DNA of 64,000 bases from Lachnospiraceae bacterium. GTDB lineage: Bacteria; Bacillota; Clostridia; Lachnospirales; Lachnospiraceae. The notes below the pieces were generated by a model, which saw only the letters and a program-made list of their open reading frames with translations, did not search any database and was not told the DNA's origin. The first letter of the stretch is position 1. Each line of letters starts with the position of its first letter. The stretch lies in NCBI GenBank assembly GCA_022794255.1, contig JAAWEL010000024.1, positions 1-64,000 on the forward strand. The letters are read 5' to 3'. Below, one piece after another: positions 36,123 through 47,800 of the stretch. The position numbers and the translations under genes were made by a program.

Positions 36123-38804
36123 TCACGGTTTTTCGTGTTCATTGTACTTTATTTTAAACATTTTTTCAAGATTCTCTGGAAAATTTTGAAGAACCGTTAC
36201 CTTTTCTCCTTGTGGAAGCTTCCTCTGCTCTTCCTGTATCATTGCTTCGGTTCTTTTCACATCCTCCCAAAGATCCTTTGCCGACATCAAAAGGCATCCC
36301 GCTCCCCGGATAATAAGCTGTTCTAAGCCATCGGATGTGGCCACGGTCACATGAGCATTTTTCCCCATTTGATAGGCAAACTTTTCAATGTATTGATCTG
36401 CCGTCTCCGCCTCCTTTGTAAAAGCCACATGAATATTGTGATAGTCCATAATATTTCCCTTATTTCCCAATACCTTGTAGGCATCAAACACCACAATCAG
36501 AATACACTGACGAAATGCCTGATAGTTGCATAAAATATCCATCAGATGATATCTGGCCCCGTCAATGGTTTCCTTAGCCAGCTCCCGCAATTCCTCCCAG
36601 GCATAGATAACATTATAACCGTCTATCAGCAAATACTCCTCCTTCTGTTCCCTTTTTTTCTGCTCCTTTCTTTCTTCCGGTGCTTCTGACTGTCTGCTCT
36701 CCTGATACCTTACCTGCCTTGGCCCGTTTTCATAAAAGCGCTTTCTCTTCGGTTCTCCGTAGGTGCGAGCAAAAATTGCTTCCAGTTCCTTATCCTCCAC
36801 CCCAAAAGGGCTTTGAATATCCCTGCCTTTTCTCTCTGTCCTTTTCCCTTTTTCCTCCCTCTGTTTTTCTTCCTCCATAGCTGTGGGAAGGCTTTCCAGA
36901 TGCATATAATCTTTCACCTGATCCCAGGAGACCACAAAGCCTGCCCCATGAGAACAAAATACAGAGCCTGTGGGATTGTCCAAATCAGCTTCCGGATCGT
37001 ATCCAACTGCCTTAACTACTTCTTCCTCATTGTGGCAGGACTCATATCCTTTCAGAGCACAGGTAAACATTCCCCTTCCTCTCGTATAGCGGATCACTTC
37101 CTGCTGATAATCTCTCAGCGTGGAGGCCGGTCCTTTCCCTGACAGAACAGCTATATCTCCTTCAATCTCAGGCGGCTCAAACACTCCCTGCATCCGCTCC
37201 ATGTCAGCCATAGCCCGTCCCACATTTTCTGCCGGCACCCGCAGACAGAATGTATAGTAAGGCTCCAAAAGCATACACCCTGCCTCTCGAAGCCCCTGAC
37301 GCACAGCCCGGTACGTAGCCTGCCTGAAATCTCCTCCCTCTGTGTGCTTAATGTGGGCGCGGCCGGATACCAGCGTAATCTTCACATCCGTAATTTCCCC
37401 GCCAACCAGCACCCCTTTGTGAGGCTTTTCCTCCAGGTGGGTAAGAATCAGGCGCTGCCAGTTTTTGTCCAGAACATCCTCACTGCAGTTTGTTTCTATC
37501 TGGATCCCACTTCCTCTTTCTAAAGGTTCCAATAAAAGGTGAACCTCCGCATAGTGACGTAAAGGCTCAAAATGCCCCACTCCCTCCACAGGTTTTAGAA
37601 TTGTCTCCTTATATACAATATTCCCAGCGCCGAACTCCACACCCACCCCAAATCGTTTTTGGATAAGACTCTTTAATAGATCCATCTGCACCTCACCCAT
37701 AACCTGCGCATGAATTTCCTGTAAGGTCTCATTCCACACGATATGAAGCTGCGGCTCTTCTTCCTCAAGCTGCCGTAAATTTCCCAGCATTCCGGAAATA
37801 TCACTGTCCTTAGGAAGAAGAATCTGGTAAGTCAAAACCGGTTCTAGCACAGGAACCTGCGCCTCCTTCTCTGCACCGATTCCCTGTCCCGGGTAGGTGG
37901 AGACCGGTCCGGTAACTGCACACACCATTCCCGCCTCCACCTGATCTGTCACTTCAAATTTTTCTCCGGAATAGATACGGATCTGATTGATCTTTTCAGC
38001 CTCTGTTCCGGAAAGGATCGCCTTCACCCGCAGACATCCGCTGGTAATCTTCATGTGTGTCAGGCGATTTCCCTGTCCGTCTCTGGATATTTTATAAACT
38101 CTTGCACCGAAATCTTTTTCCTCTTCCCTGCAGGCTTCCATAAACTCCCTTAAACCATCGAGAAATGCATCTACCCCGTCCCCCTTTAAGGCTGAACCAA
38201 AATAGCAGGGAAAGACAGCCCTTTTCTGGATCAATCTTCGGATTTCCTCTTTTTCGATCCTCCCCTGTTCCAGATAGGTTTCCAAAATCTGCTCATCACA
38301 CATGGCCAGGTTTTCCCACAATTCCTTTGTCTCTACACTAAAATCCACACATCCCTCATCTAAGTGCCGCTGCAATTGGGACAGCAGCATCTCCCGGTCT
38401 GTACCATCTTGATCCATCTTATTGACGAAAAGAAAGCACGGGATCTCATATCGTTTTAAAAGGCGCCACAAAGTCTCAGTATGTCCCTGTACTCCATCTG
38501 CCCCGCTGATCACAAGAACTGCATAATCCAGCACCTGCAGGGTTCTCTCCATCTCTGCCGAAAAATCCACATGTCCCGGAGTATCCAACAGCGTTACAGA
38601 AAAATCCCCCAAGGAAAACACTGCCTGTTTAGAAAAAATCGTAATTCCCCGTGCCCGCTCCATCTCATAGTTGTCCAGAAATGTGTCACGAAAATCCACT
38701 CTTCCCATCCTGCGGATCTTCCCTGTCAAATACAGAATCCTCTCCGACAATGTGGTTTTTCCCGCATCCACATGGGCCAATATGCCGATAACCGTTCTTT
38801 TCAT
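36123..38804 (-). CDS. TetM-like ribosomal GTPase fused to a Rae1/YacP-type NYN endoribonuclease
   Basis: About 893 residues. Residues 1-650 form an EF-G/TetM-like translation factor: G1 AHVDAGKTT, RGIT, DTPGHVDF, NKMD, and the TetM C-terminal signature GYDPEADLDNPTGSVFCSHG. A charged linker of about 60 residues follows. Residues from about 720 form a complete NYN domain (LLIDGYNVIYAWEEL, VVFDAYKVLGN, TKEAETADQYIEK, VATSDGLEQ), closely like Bacillus YacP/Rae1, which cuts mRNA in the ribosomal A site. A product that binds the A site and cuts mRNA there is inferred. The ATG at 38804 is the family start; its promoter lies at 38861-38889. Nothing shows that it confers drug resistance. Confidence 0.92.
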   Translation of the reverse strand: MKRTVIGILAHVDAGKTTLSERILYLTGKIRRMGRVDFRDTFLDNYEMERARGITIFSKQAVFSLGDFSVTLLDTPGHVDFSAEMERTLQVLDYAVLVISGADGVQGHTETLWRLLKRYEIPCFLFVNKMDQDGTDREMLLSQLQRHLDEGCVDFSVETKELWENLAMCDEQILETYLEQGRIEKEEIRRLIQKRAVFPCYFGSALKGDGVDAFLDGLREFMEACREEEKDFGARVYKISRDGQGNRLTHMKITSGCLRVKAILSGTEAEKINQIRIYSGEKFEVTDQVEAGMVCAVTGPVSTYPGQGIGAEKEAQVPVLEPVLTYQILLPKDSDISGMLGNLRQLEEEEPQLHIVWNETLQEIHAQVMGEVQMDLLKSLIQKRFGVGVEFGAGNIVYKETILKPVEGVGHFEPLRHYAEVHLLLEPLERGSGIQIETNCSEDVLDKNWQRLILTHLEEKPHKGVLVGGEITDVKITLVSGRAHIKHTEGGDFRQATYRAVRQGLREAGCMLLEPYYTFCLRVPAENVGRAMADMERMQGVFEPPEIEGDIAVLSGKGPASTLRDYQQEVIRYTRGRGMFTCALKGYESCHNEEEVVKAVGYDPEADLDNPTGSVFCSHGAGFVVSWDQVKDYMHLESLPTAMEEEKQREEKGKRTERKGRDIQSPFGVEDKELEAIFARTYGEPKRKRFYENGPRQVRYQESRQSEAPEERKEQKKREQKEEYLLIDGYNVIYAWEELRELAKETIDGARYHLMDILCNYQAFRQCILIVVFDAYKVLGNKGNIMDYHNIHVAFTKEAETADQYIEKFAYQMGKNAHVTVATSDGLEQLIIRGAGCLLMSAKDLWEDVKRTEAMIQEEQRKLPQGEKVTVLQNFPENLEKMFKIKYNEHEKP

Positions 38805-41800
38805 GCCTGCTTTCCCTGCCTTTTGCTGTACAAGTTTTCTTTCCTGCCTTCCTTCCACTTATTATAGCGAATCTTCCACGTTTTGTCACTTGTATTGCAA
38901 AAAAAGCGATTGCTGCTCCAAAAAATGACAGTACAAAAACTACTCCATATATCTTGACAAATGACGCATCCCCTGCTGAGTCCAGTCTCAAAAAGCCTTT
39001 AGGAATCTGGTCTGAAAATTCTCTCCCGGCCAGAGGAATCCCTGTGTCATACCAGGCAGTTACATATCCTGGCTCCCTGGGCGGTTCTAACTGGTCTGTC
39101 CCGGGTGTTCCCGGATCCTTGGGATGTTCCTTTCTTACGTCTTTCTTATGATTTTCAAAGGTCAGTTTTAAAATCTCTGCTTCCTTAGGCATCTGAAATC
39201 TCAAAGGGCCAGCCAGCCGGTATCCATCCGGAGCCTTTGTCTCATAAAGAAAGTATTGCTCCCCTGCCAGAAGTTTTCCTGTGATCTTGTGGCTTTCCTC
39301 TCCGGAAGTCCATTGCTCTAAAATTCTTCCCTGATTATCCCGTATCTCTAAAGCTGCTCCGGATATAGGCTTCCCATTAACAGCATCTGTTTTTATTATT
39401 TCCACCTGGGTTTTTTCATTTTTCATATATACCTTGTCCAGACTTCCATCCAAGCTGACTGTAAAACGAATCTCCTCTGACCAGGCAAATCCATTACATG
39501 GTCTTATTTCCTCAAGAATATAGGTCTCCCCTGCATTTAATACTCCTGCCAATTCATAGGGTTCTTCAGAGGATATCCAGGAAGCAATCTCTTTCCCATC
39601 CAAGGCTTTTATCTGAAGATGATTGCCTGGAAGCTCCTTCTCCCCAGTGATATCTGTCTTGTGGAAAGAAACTCTTGTCTGGCTGTCCGTCATAATCACC
39701 ATCTCTTCTCTGCCGTCCCGTCTGACAGTAAAACGCATATCCTCTGCATAGGCATAGCCAGGTGCAGGTTTTACCTCATGAAGCAGATACTCTTGTCCTG
39801 CCGACAGCTGCTGCCAAAGCTTTATGGGATCTGTTCCTGTAACAAAAATCAACTCCTCCCCTTTCTTATAAGGCTCCTGATCCCAAACTGCCACGGCTGG
39901 TGTTCCATCTAAATTTAAAATCTGCAAAACAGCTCCCTCAACCGGTTTGTTATGAAATCCTTCTGAAAGCTTTTGCACCTGAACCTTTGTTATATCATCC
40001 TTCATAATCACCTGTTCCCGGATTCCTCCCTGGGACAGGGTAAACCAGATTTCTTCCGCCCATGCAAAACCATCACAGGGATGATTCTCCCTAAGACAAT
40101 AGCTTTCTCCTGGCTTTAGCACCCCTTCAATCACATAGGGCTCTTTTCCGGACACCCAGGATCTAATCTCCTTCCCGTCCTTGTCCGTTATACTCATCTC
40201 ACAGCCGAAAAGCTCTTTCTCTCCGGTTATATCGGTCTTAGACAGGCTTACCTTTGTCTTGCGGTCTGGAGCTATTATTCCTCCGACTGCCGCCTTTTCA
40301 TCAATTGTAAACATTATCCGGCTGCTTTCCCAGAAATCACCATCAGAAAAGATCGTATATTCTGTTAAAATATAACTTTCTCCCTTATTGAAAAGCGCTT
40401 TTCCTGAATCAGCTGAAGGAATATGATTCTGAATCGTCTTTTCCTGAATCACTTCATTAGGATAAAAGAAATCAATTTGCGTTCCATCTCTGTGACTTAA
40501 TGACAGAGACGTCCTTATAGCCTGACGTCCTGGAATCAACAGATATTTGTCCTCTCCAAAGGCCAGTATTTCCGTTCTTTTTCCAGTAACAGCTACCGAA
40601 CCATCACTGTAAAGCGTTCTCTCCGTGATCACACAGGGCTCTCCTTCTCTCCATCCGTTTTCCAAACAGATCCGATGTCCATCCCTGTTCCCTGTCCAGC
40701 ACACGGTCCTTCTGCCGGAAACATCTCTTAATTCATACTCGGTCCGAACCGGATAACGCCCCTTTAAGGTCACAGCCTGAATCAAGTCCCTCTTTTCCTC
40801 ATCCTCTGAATCCGAATGGATGGTAATGGTATTTAGCTGGTTGCTGATTCCCACAATCCTTCTTCCATCCAGAGACATGGTAAACAGCACCGGCTCAAAC
40901 AGATCATATCCCAAAGGAGCGGAAAGCTCCTTTAAAAGATAGCTTTTTCCCGCTGTAAGTCCCTCTGTCACATGTTCCTTCTCCCCGGTAGTCCATTGAT
41001 CTTTTGGATCCATTAAATCATACAAAAGCTGCCCCTTCTCATCCCTGCCGGTAATCTCGTAGATCGCCATTTCTGCTCCCACAAGAAGCTCATCCGTTCC
41101 GTGTCCCATTGCATCAAAATCCTTTTTTCCGATGGAGACCCTGGTTTTTCTGTCCGTTACCTGAATCTGCTTTTCTGCCTTATGGCCTGGCTTATAGGAA
41201 CTTCCCTCTGTATCTGGTTCAAATTCCCATGTAAAAATCTGAGTGTTGACAGCATATCCTTCCGGGGGAACAATTTCCCTCAGCTTATAGAGATAAGGTT
41301 CTATCTGTCCGTCCGCCTGCACCTCACCAACCAAAAGATTATTGATCCGAAGCGTCCCTTCATGATCACTGATACATTGTGTCTGTACAGGATTTCTCAT
41401 GTCATCTTTTTTGTATGCAGTAAGCTCAAATACGGCACCAGTGAGAGGATTCCCCTCAAGATCCGTTTTTCTCACCTCCAGACTTCCTTTCACCGGCTGG
41501 TCCAAGACCCGAACCACCCGGATCTCTTCCTGCTGGTGATAATCGATCCGAACCGGTTCCATCAAGGTGTAATACTCAGGGCTTTTTTGTTCCCGCAGCC
41601 AGTAAATCCCATCACTTAGCCTGCCAATTTCGTGAGGCCGTAAATCTCCTTTCTTATATCCTGAAGGAATCCTTCCATTGACAAAATCCTCTTCCGAATA
41701 AATCCCATCCGTTCCGGTAATCCACCATGCTTCCAGATGTTCTTTATCTGCAAGAAAACTTCCATCTTCTCCGGCCCTGAAAAGCTCCATATAAGCTCCG

Positions 41801-44800
41801 GTCAATTCTCCCCTCCGACCTTCTGCCTCCTTGGAAATATACAGCCTTCCTTCCATGTTCTCCACCATATAACGTTGTACATTTCCTGTGTTTTTTGCCA
41901 GAATCACCTGGTCCTCTGCCTTCGCATATCCTTTGGGCACCTGTGTCTCCACCAGTACATAGGCTTCCCCCACCGGAAGATAATCGATACGCCGGACACC
42001 ATCCGTGGTCACATAGGAACATGCATATGGATTTATCTCTGTAAGCTTATGGTAATCAAACTGATATTCAAAGGAATCTTCTCCTGTAACCGTAACGCGG
42101 ATTTTTCTTCCATCATCCATTTGAAATATCAAAACAGCAGCTGTGGGGTGGCGGGAAGGCTCTCCTCCGCTCACAGAGGCATCCAAAGAACTGGAAGAAA
42201 TATGCCTGGCCTGGAAAGTTTTCTTTCCCTGATCCCACAAAACCACGGTTCCATCTTCTGTCCCAAAGTCCTGGTACATGGCCTCAAAAGCCGGGATAAA
42301 GCCAAAGTATTCCTCTGGATCCGAGGTGGTCCAGGTATCTGTTATAGCACCAGAATCGTACACTGGCGCTCCATCCTGACATATCACATTTCCATCTCCA
42401 GATGTAATTGCCTTGTACAGAGTGAATCCGGCCCCAAAAACCGGCTTTCTCTCAGCTTGTTCCATGACATATTTCTCAATTTCTATCTTTGTATGATCGT
42501 TGTATACAGGGATCACCTGCACTTTTTCCGTACTCATTATCTCCACCTCCTGCGGCTTAATGGTGACAAACCCGGACGGTGTGACAAGCTCCTCTAAAAT
42601 ATACGTTCCTGCAGGCAGACCTTCTGTATAAACAGGAATCTCCCCTGTAACCCAGCTGGCCTTTTGCCACTTAAGACTTCCTGCTCTGCTGTCTGTTGAT
42701 TCATAGCTCACCGGTTCCTCCCCTATCTTTTTCAGATAATATCCCTTTTCTAAATCCGGGCTGTACACTCTTTTTGCCGGAAACAATGCCAGCCTGGCTC
42801 CGGAAACCGGGCCATAGGAATAGCTGCCTTTTCCCTCTGTCATTTCTCCTAAATCCCGGGAGGATCCATCTTTCCAGATACCTGATATCTTGATCCTTCG
42901 TGTGTCTGTTCCATCAATTTTAGGAAACTCGACCTTTATCGTCTTGTCCACCATGGAGACAATCTGCATATCTGCAATCTCTCTGACCTGGGTTCCCACA
43001 GGCATGGCCTTCACATATCCAGACGGGTTGTCTAATTCCTCTATTATGTAGCTTCCAGCAGGCACTCGCTTTAAAATATCCGGCTGTCCTGGCATCTCCT
43101 CGGTATCAAAAGGATCATTAGGTGTTTTATCCGAGGTAGTCCAGATATTTTCTAGAATATATCCCTCTCCTTGCCGGTGATAAAGTTTTTTCTGGATCTG
43201 CTGTTCTTTTTTCTCATCCCCATCATACAGCTGACCGTGGGGATTGATATGATAGGCATTGTGATTGTATTTTTCCAAATTGTCCGAATCCTGATATCGG
43301 ACAAAATCCCCGTTTCTGTCGTAAAGCTCTGTTCCCTTGTCATACATCGCTTCACTTCTCTGATAATATTGTGGCAGTCCATAGTTGTCATAGACTGGAT
43401 TTAATTCTCCTGCAAAGCTGCCATTATTTTCATCTGTCAGCACCTCCTGATTCAGATTCTGGCCGTGGCTGTTGGTTGGAAAAGTAGTTTCCTGGTGACT
43501 CTCCCCGCTTCCCTGACTCTCCCAGGTTCCGGTAATGCTTCCTGACTCATTATGCTCATAGGAAGGCAGTTCCTTTTGGGGAATCTCATGGCCGGAATGG
43601 TTAATTACCTGAAGGATGGACTTTTCCTCATAGCCTTCCTGGTTTTCACCTATGGTAGCCACCCGGCATGTGGTGATCTTGTCCCTGGCAATCACATTTC
43701 CATATTCATCTCTGTGGGTGTGAACTGCCCATACCATCACCATCCCCTCTGGGCCTTCCTCTGGCACAACATAAGCCATACCTGTGTAAGGATCCACCAA
43801 ACAATCCCGGTTTCCATTCTTGTCCAGATGGTAGACTAAAGTTTTTTCATCTACCTTCAGAATCTTATCTGCAGAAGAATATCCAAGCTTTGTAAAATCA
43901 CCTCCCACAAACTCTAAAAAGGGGATTCCTCCTTTAAAAGCAAACAGGGAATGATCCGTGTCTGTCCGGCTAAAATTGGCTTTCTCCGACTCTGCCTGCG
44001 CTACAGATACCTTATTGTGATTCTTGTCATAACCATAGACTATACTTCGCCCATCTATATTCCTGGTGACAGTCACTTCCAGACTGTCCAAATCATAAAA
44101 CAAAATATCCGTATCCGGCCGTTCAAGCGTCTCTGCTCCCCACACCGCTCCTGTTTCCTTTACCGGATTTCCAGAAGAATCCACCCCTGTCTGAATTTCC
44201 GTCACATATTCCTCTCCCTTTTCATTTCTTTTCTTCACAAACTCAGTCTTTTTTCCGGCATAGCCTTGTTTCACATACATCCGAATAACATTGTTTGTGG
44301 AGTTTCGCTTTATTTCCAGACCTTCATAGGCATGATCCTGAATGTCACCAGACGCCTTTAACACAATGGCATCAAACAAAACCATCCGGGCACCTGCCAC
44401 ATAAGTATTGGCATCATCTGCTGTTTCCAGCTTTCTGGTTACATACCCATATCCGGCAAAAACCGCACCCTCATAGGCAATTTCCACCAGTTCTCCTGCA
44501 GCTTTTCTGGATGCCAGATATTCCAGTGTGCCCTTTCTCCATCCATATCCCAGATAACACCCATTTTCATAAGCATATTCATAGTCCGGATCCCCTCCGA
44601 TCTCCACAAGGCTTCCGTCAACCCTGCCGCTTACTTTATAAGTGACCGTTTTATCCCCAGTGGTGTTGGCTGCCCTGGCGCTGGACTCTTTAAGTTTCTC
44701 CACAGTCAGCTTAATCGGCACGTTCTCCACATTGACTCTTGCCAGTTTCCCCCTGTCCTGTGGCTTATTTTTATTGGCTGTCTGTTCCATGGCATCAATC

Positions 44801-47800
44801 TCATAAATGGCTGCCAGAACCCGACTGTCTTTGTTTCCCTCCTTATAATAAGTAACCTTATCTGAATAAATCTCCAATGCTATCGGTTTACTTCTCACAT
44901 ATCCAGAGGGAGCTTTCTCCTCACAGATCACATAAGCTCCTGCTCCCAGAGGCTGTGGTGTTTCCAGATATCCTGCTGTCTGAAGCTGCCAGGCCATTGT
45001 CTTTTCTTCCAGCTCCTCCTTCATCTGCTCATCCAGCACTGTGGAAAAGGAAGAAAAAGCCACTGTCTGCTGTCCTCTTCCATCTCCTAGTATGATTTTC
45101 TCACTTTCCTCACACATGGGCGTTCCGGCCGGAACCACACCTGTATAAAGGTTTCCAGGGCCTTGGTTCTTTCCCAACAAACGGTCTAAAAGAGAAAGCT
45201 TTCTGGCCATGGGGCGGATGTCCAAAGCCCCCATAGACTCTAAAAATCCTCTGGTACCAAAGATGGTTGTATCCTTCTCATAAAAGCATACCCTTCCGCT
45301 GCCATCCTCAGACGCCTCCCTCTTAGCTCCATAGACAGCAAAAACAGCACTGTCATGAAGAATATTTTCATGGGTTTCCCCATCTAACTTTTCCAGACGC
45401 AGTCTGGCGGTAAAGAATCGGTTTCGGAATTTTGCACATGCAAAACCCGTATAATCACTTTCTCCGGTAGCCTCCTCCTTTCCTCCGGACACAAACGTCC
45501 CCTGATTTCTGTCCGGGCCGAGAATACTCCATGGCACCAGCATAGAAGCATACTGTTTATCACAGGCTGTCTGCATCCCCTGCATTACAGGGACCTGATC
45601 CCGATACCCTGTTCCAGGTACATTATCCTCGGTGGAGGTTCCACCAAAAAATGGTACATTGTCCATAACTCCCCTGTGCTCTGACACAGAACTATATCGA
45701 TACTGGCCGGCGATCCCCTCTCTCCCAGACTGACCCTCCGTAAGATAAAAATCCACTTTGGCTCCCTCTCTGTCATCCTGCTGGTTATAGTAATTTTTAT
45801 ACGGATTGTAGGTACTTTGGGTAAGGGCAAAACGATTGCCTTTTCCCAGAACAGGTGGGACTCCGTTGTCAAGAAGGTCCACATCCATGCCATATTTGTA
45901 AATCTCAAAATCCCCATAATGGCTGTGGGCAAAGATTTGATGATTTTCCTGATTAAATCGAATCCGGTATTTTCTCTCCATCTCCGGTCCGGCCATGGAG
46001 GCATCATAGCAATAATAATTATTGGTCCGCTCCGGTGATGCAAGAAAGCCTTCCGTCCCCTCATACACCGATGGAAGCACTACCTCTTTCGGCCTGTCAA
46101 TCTGATAATGTTTATTCTTAAAATCCTTTTGATTCCGGCCATACTCTGCCCCTGCATACTTTGGCTGCTGCTCCACTACCACATAGGTTCCATACGGCAG
46201 ATAGGAGGACAACCCACAATATCCTTTTGATTCATCGCCTTTTTCTGCCAGCACATCCGCTGACAAGGTGGTCCGGTCATGATCCTTTCCCCCAGATGCT
46301 TCATCCCATTGAATTCCGTAGATTTCGTCCAGATCATAGGCAAAGAAGGGCACCAGATAATTTTCCGCCTTTATAATCGCTTCTCTTAAGGCATGGTCAT
46401 AGATTTCATCCGGATAGGAAACCTTTTTATCCTTTGCTTCTTTTTCTGTTTCATTTTCCTCTACCGGTTTTACCAGCTTTCTCACTTCATCCTCCAGGTA
46501 CCAGTCGATTGCAAACTGCCGTACCTGATCCGATACTTTTACATTTTCTATAGAGTCCTTTGTCCTGTTTGCTTCATTGCCCACAGGCTGCCAGCTGGTA
46601 TACGTAGGCGCCCCGTCATCCCATTTGTCTGCATTTGCCACATAAATGGCCTGAAAAAACTTATCATAATTCGGTACTTTTACAGTCCTCATTTTCTGAC
46701 CATCCTCTGTCAGTCTTTCCTCTGTCTCCAAAACCGCTGTATAGCCTTTCCTTGCCTCTTCATGGATCTTTCCATCTGAATATCCGTAAAGGGCCTCATT
46801 TGCCACTATCGCATCCCGGGAGTCTGCATATAAGGGATCGGTTTTGTGCGTTACCTTTGTATAGATTTTCCGCACCAGACCGGGAAAAGCACGATTTTCG
46901 GCCAGCACCTCTTCCTCCCCTAAATCCTGCCCCTGCCGGTTCTGCCAGACAATTTTTCCTTTCTCAGTACGGTACAACCGGGAGAGATTGGATCTTAAAT
47001 ATATTTTAAAGCGGAAATTATCCATCCTTGTGGCTGCTTCCTTTTCCTGAACTTCCTCCGAAAATCCTCCAAACAGCCAGGTAAACCAATCTTTATGAAC
47101 CTTTCCATAGGAATTGGTATGGTTGTAAGAGGTTTTCTCAATATCCTTAAACACCTCCACTCTCTGAACAATGGCTCGTTCCCAGACCTCCACCGGAGCC
47201 TTTCTTGTACCTCCATCCTCATAGATGCAATCCTGCCCGGGATAGGCCAGCGTTACCTGACGCATATAGGTCTTTGTCAAATTCATGGATGGGACTGCTG
47301 TCACCACAGGGCTCCTCCCCTCCCCTGTAAAACGGTTTCCATAGCGAATGGTCATTAAAAGCTTCTCTTTTTCCAATATCTGATTTTCAGGAACATGAAT
47401 TTTCCAGGTCCGGGACAAAGGATCGTATGCCTCCTTAAGCTTTTCATAATCTATAGTCTCTCTGACCTGATAGCCCTCCCGGTCCACGTATCGGATCTTC
47501 TCCTTTTGATAAATCCCTCCCTTCTCATCCCTGAGAAGCTCTCCCTCTCCATAGACCCAAAAAGATTTGAATTTTTCTGCACTAACCCAAGACAAAGCAG
47601 ATAAATCCTGATAAGGATCCAGCTTTTCTTCTGCCGGTTTTTCATTGGGAACCCGCACCCACCGGAAAAGATGATTTCCCGCTCCCCGGTCCTCAACCGG
47701 TATGGCAGATAATGGATAGCCGCGATACAGATAGCCCTCTGCCCCATCCTGAAATTTCACAGAATATTTTACATAAAAAGTATCATCAGAGGCACTGTAT

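Noticed and set aside
36123-38804. Tetracycline resistance gene
   Set aside because: The GTPase part is TetM-like, but the fusion with an NYN nuclease and the lack of a mobile context do not support calling it a resistance determinant.
38686-39200. LPXTG cell-wall sorting signal
   Set aside because: The sequence before the membrane segment contains no LPXTG, NPQTN or close variant.
39140-40257. CRISPR-like or tandem DNA repeat
   Set aside because: The repetition is at protein-module level, 89 codons long and in frame; there is no short direct repeat with spacers.
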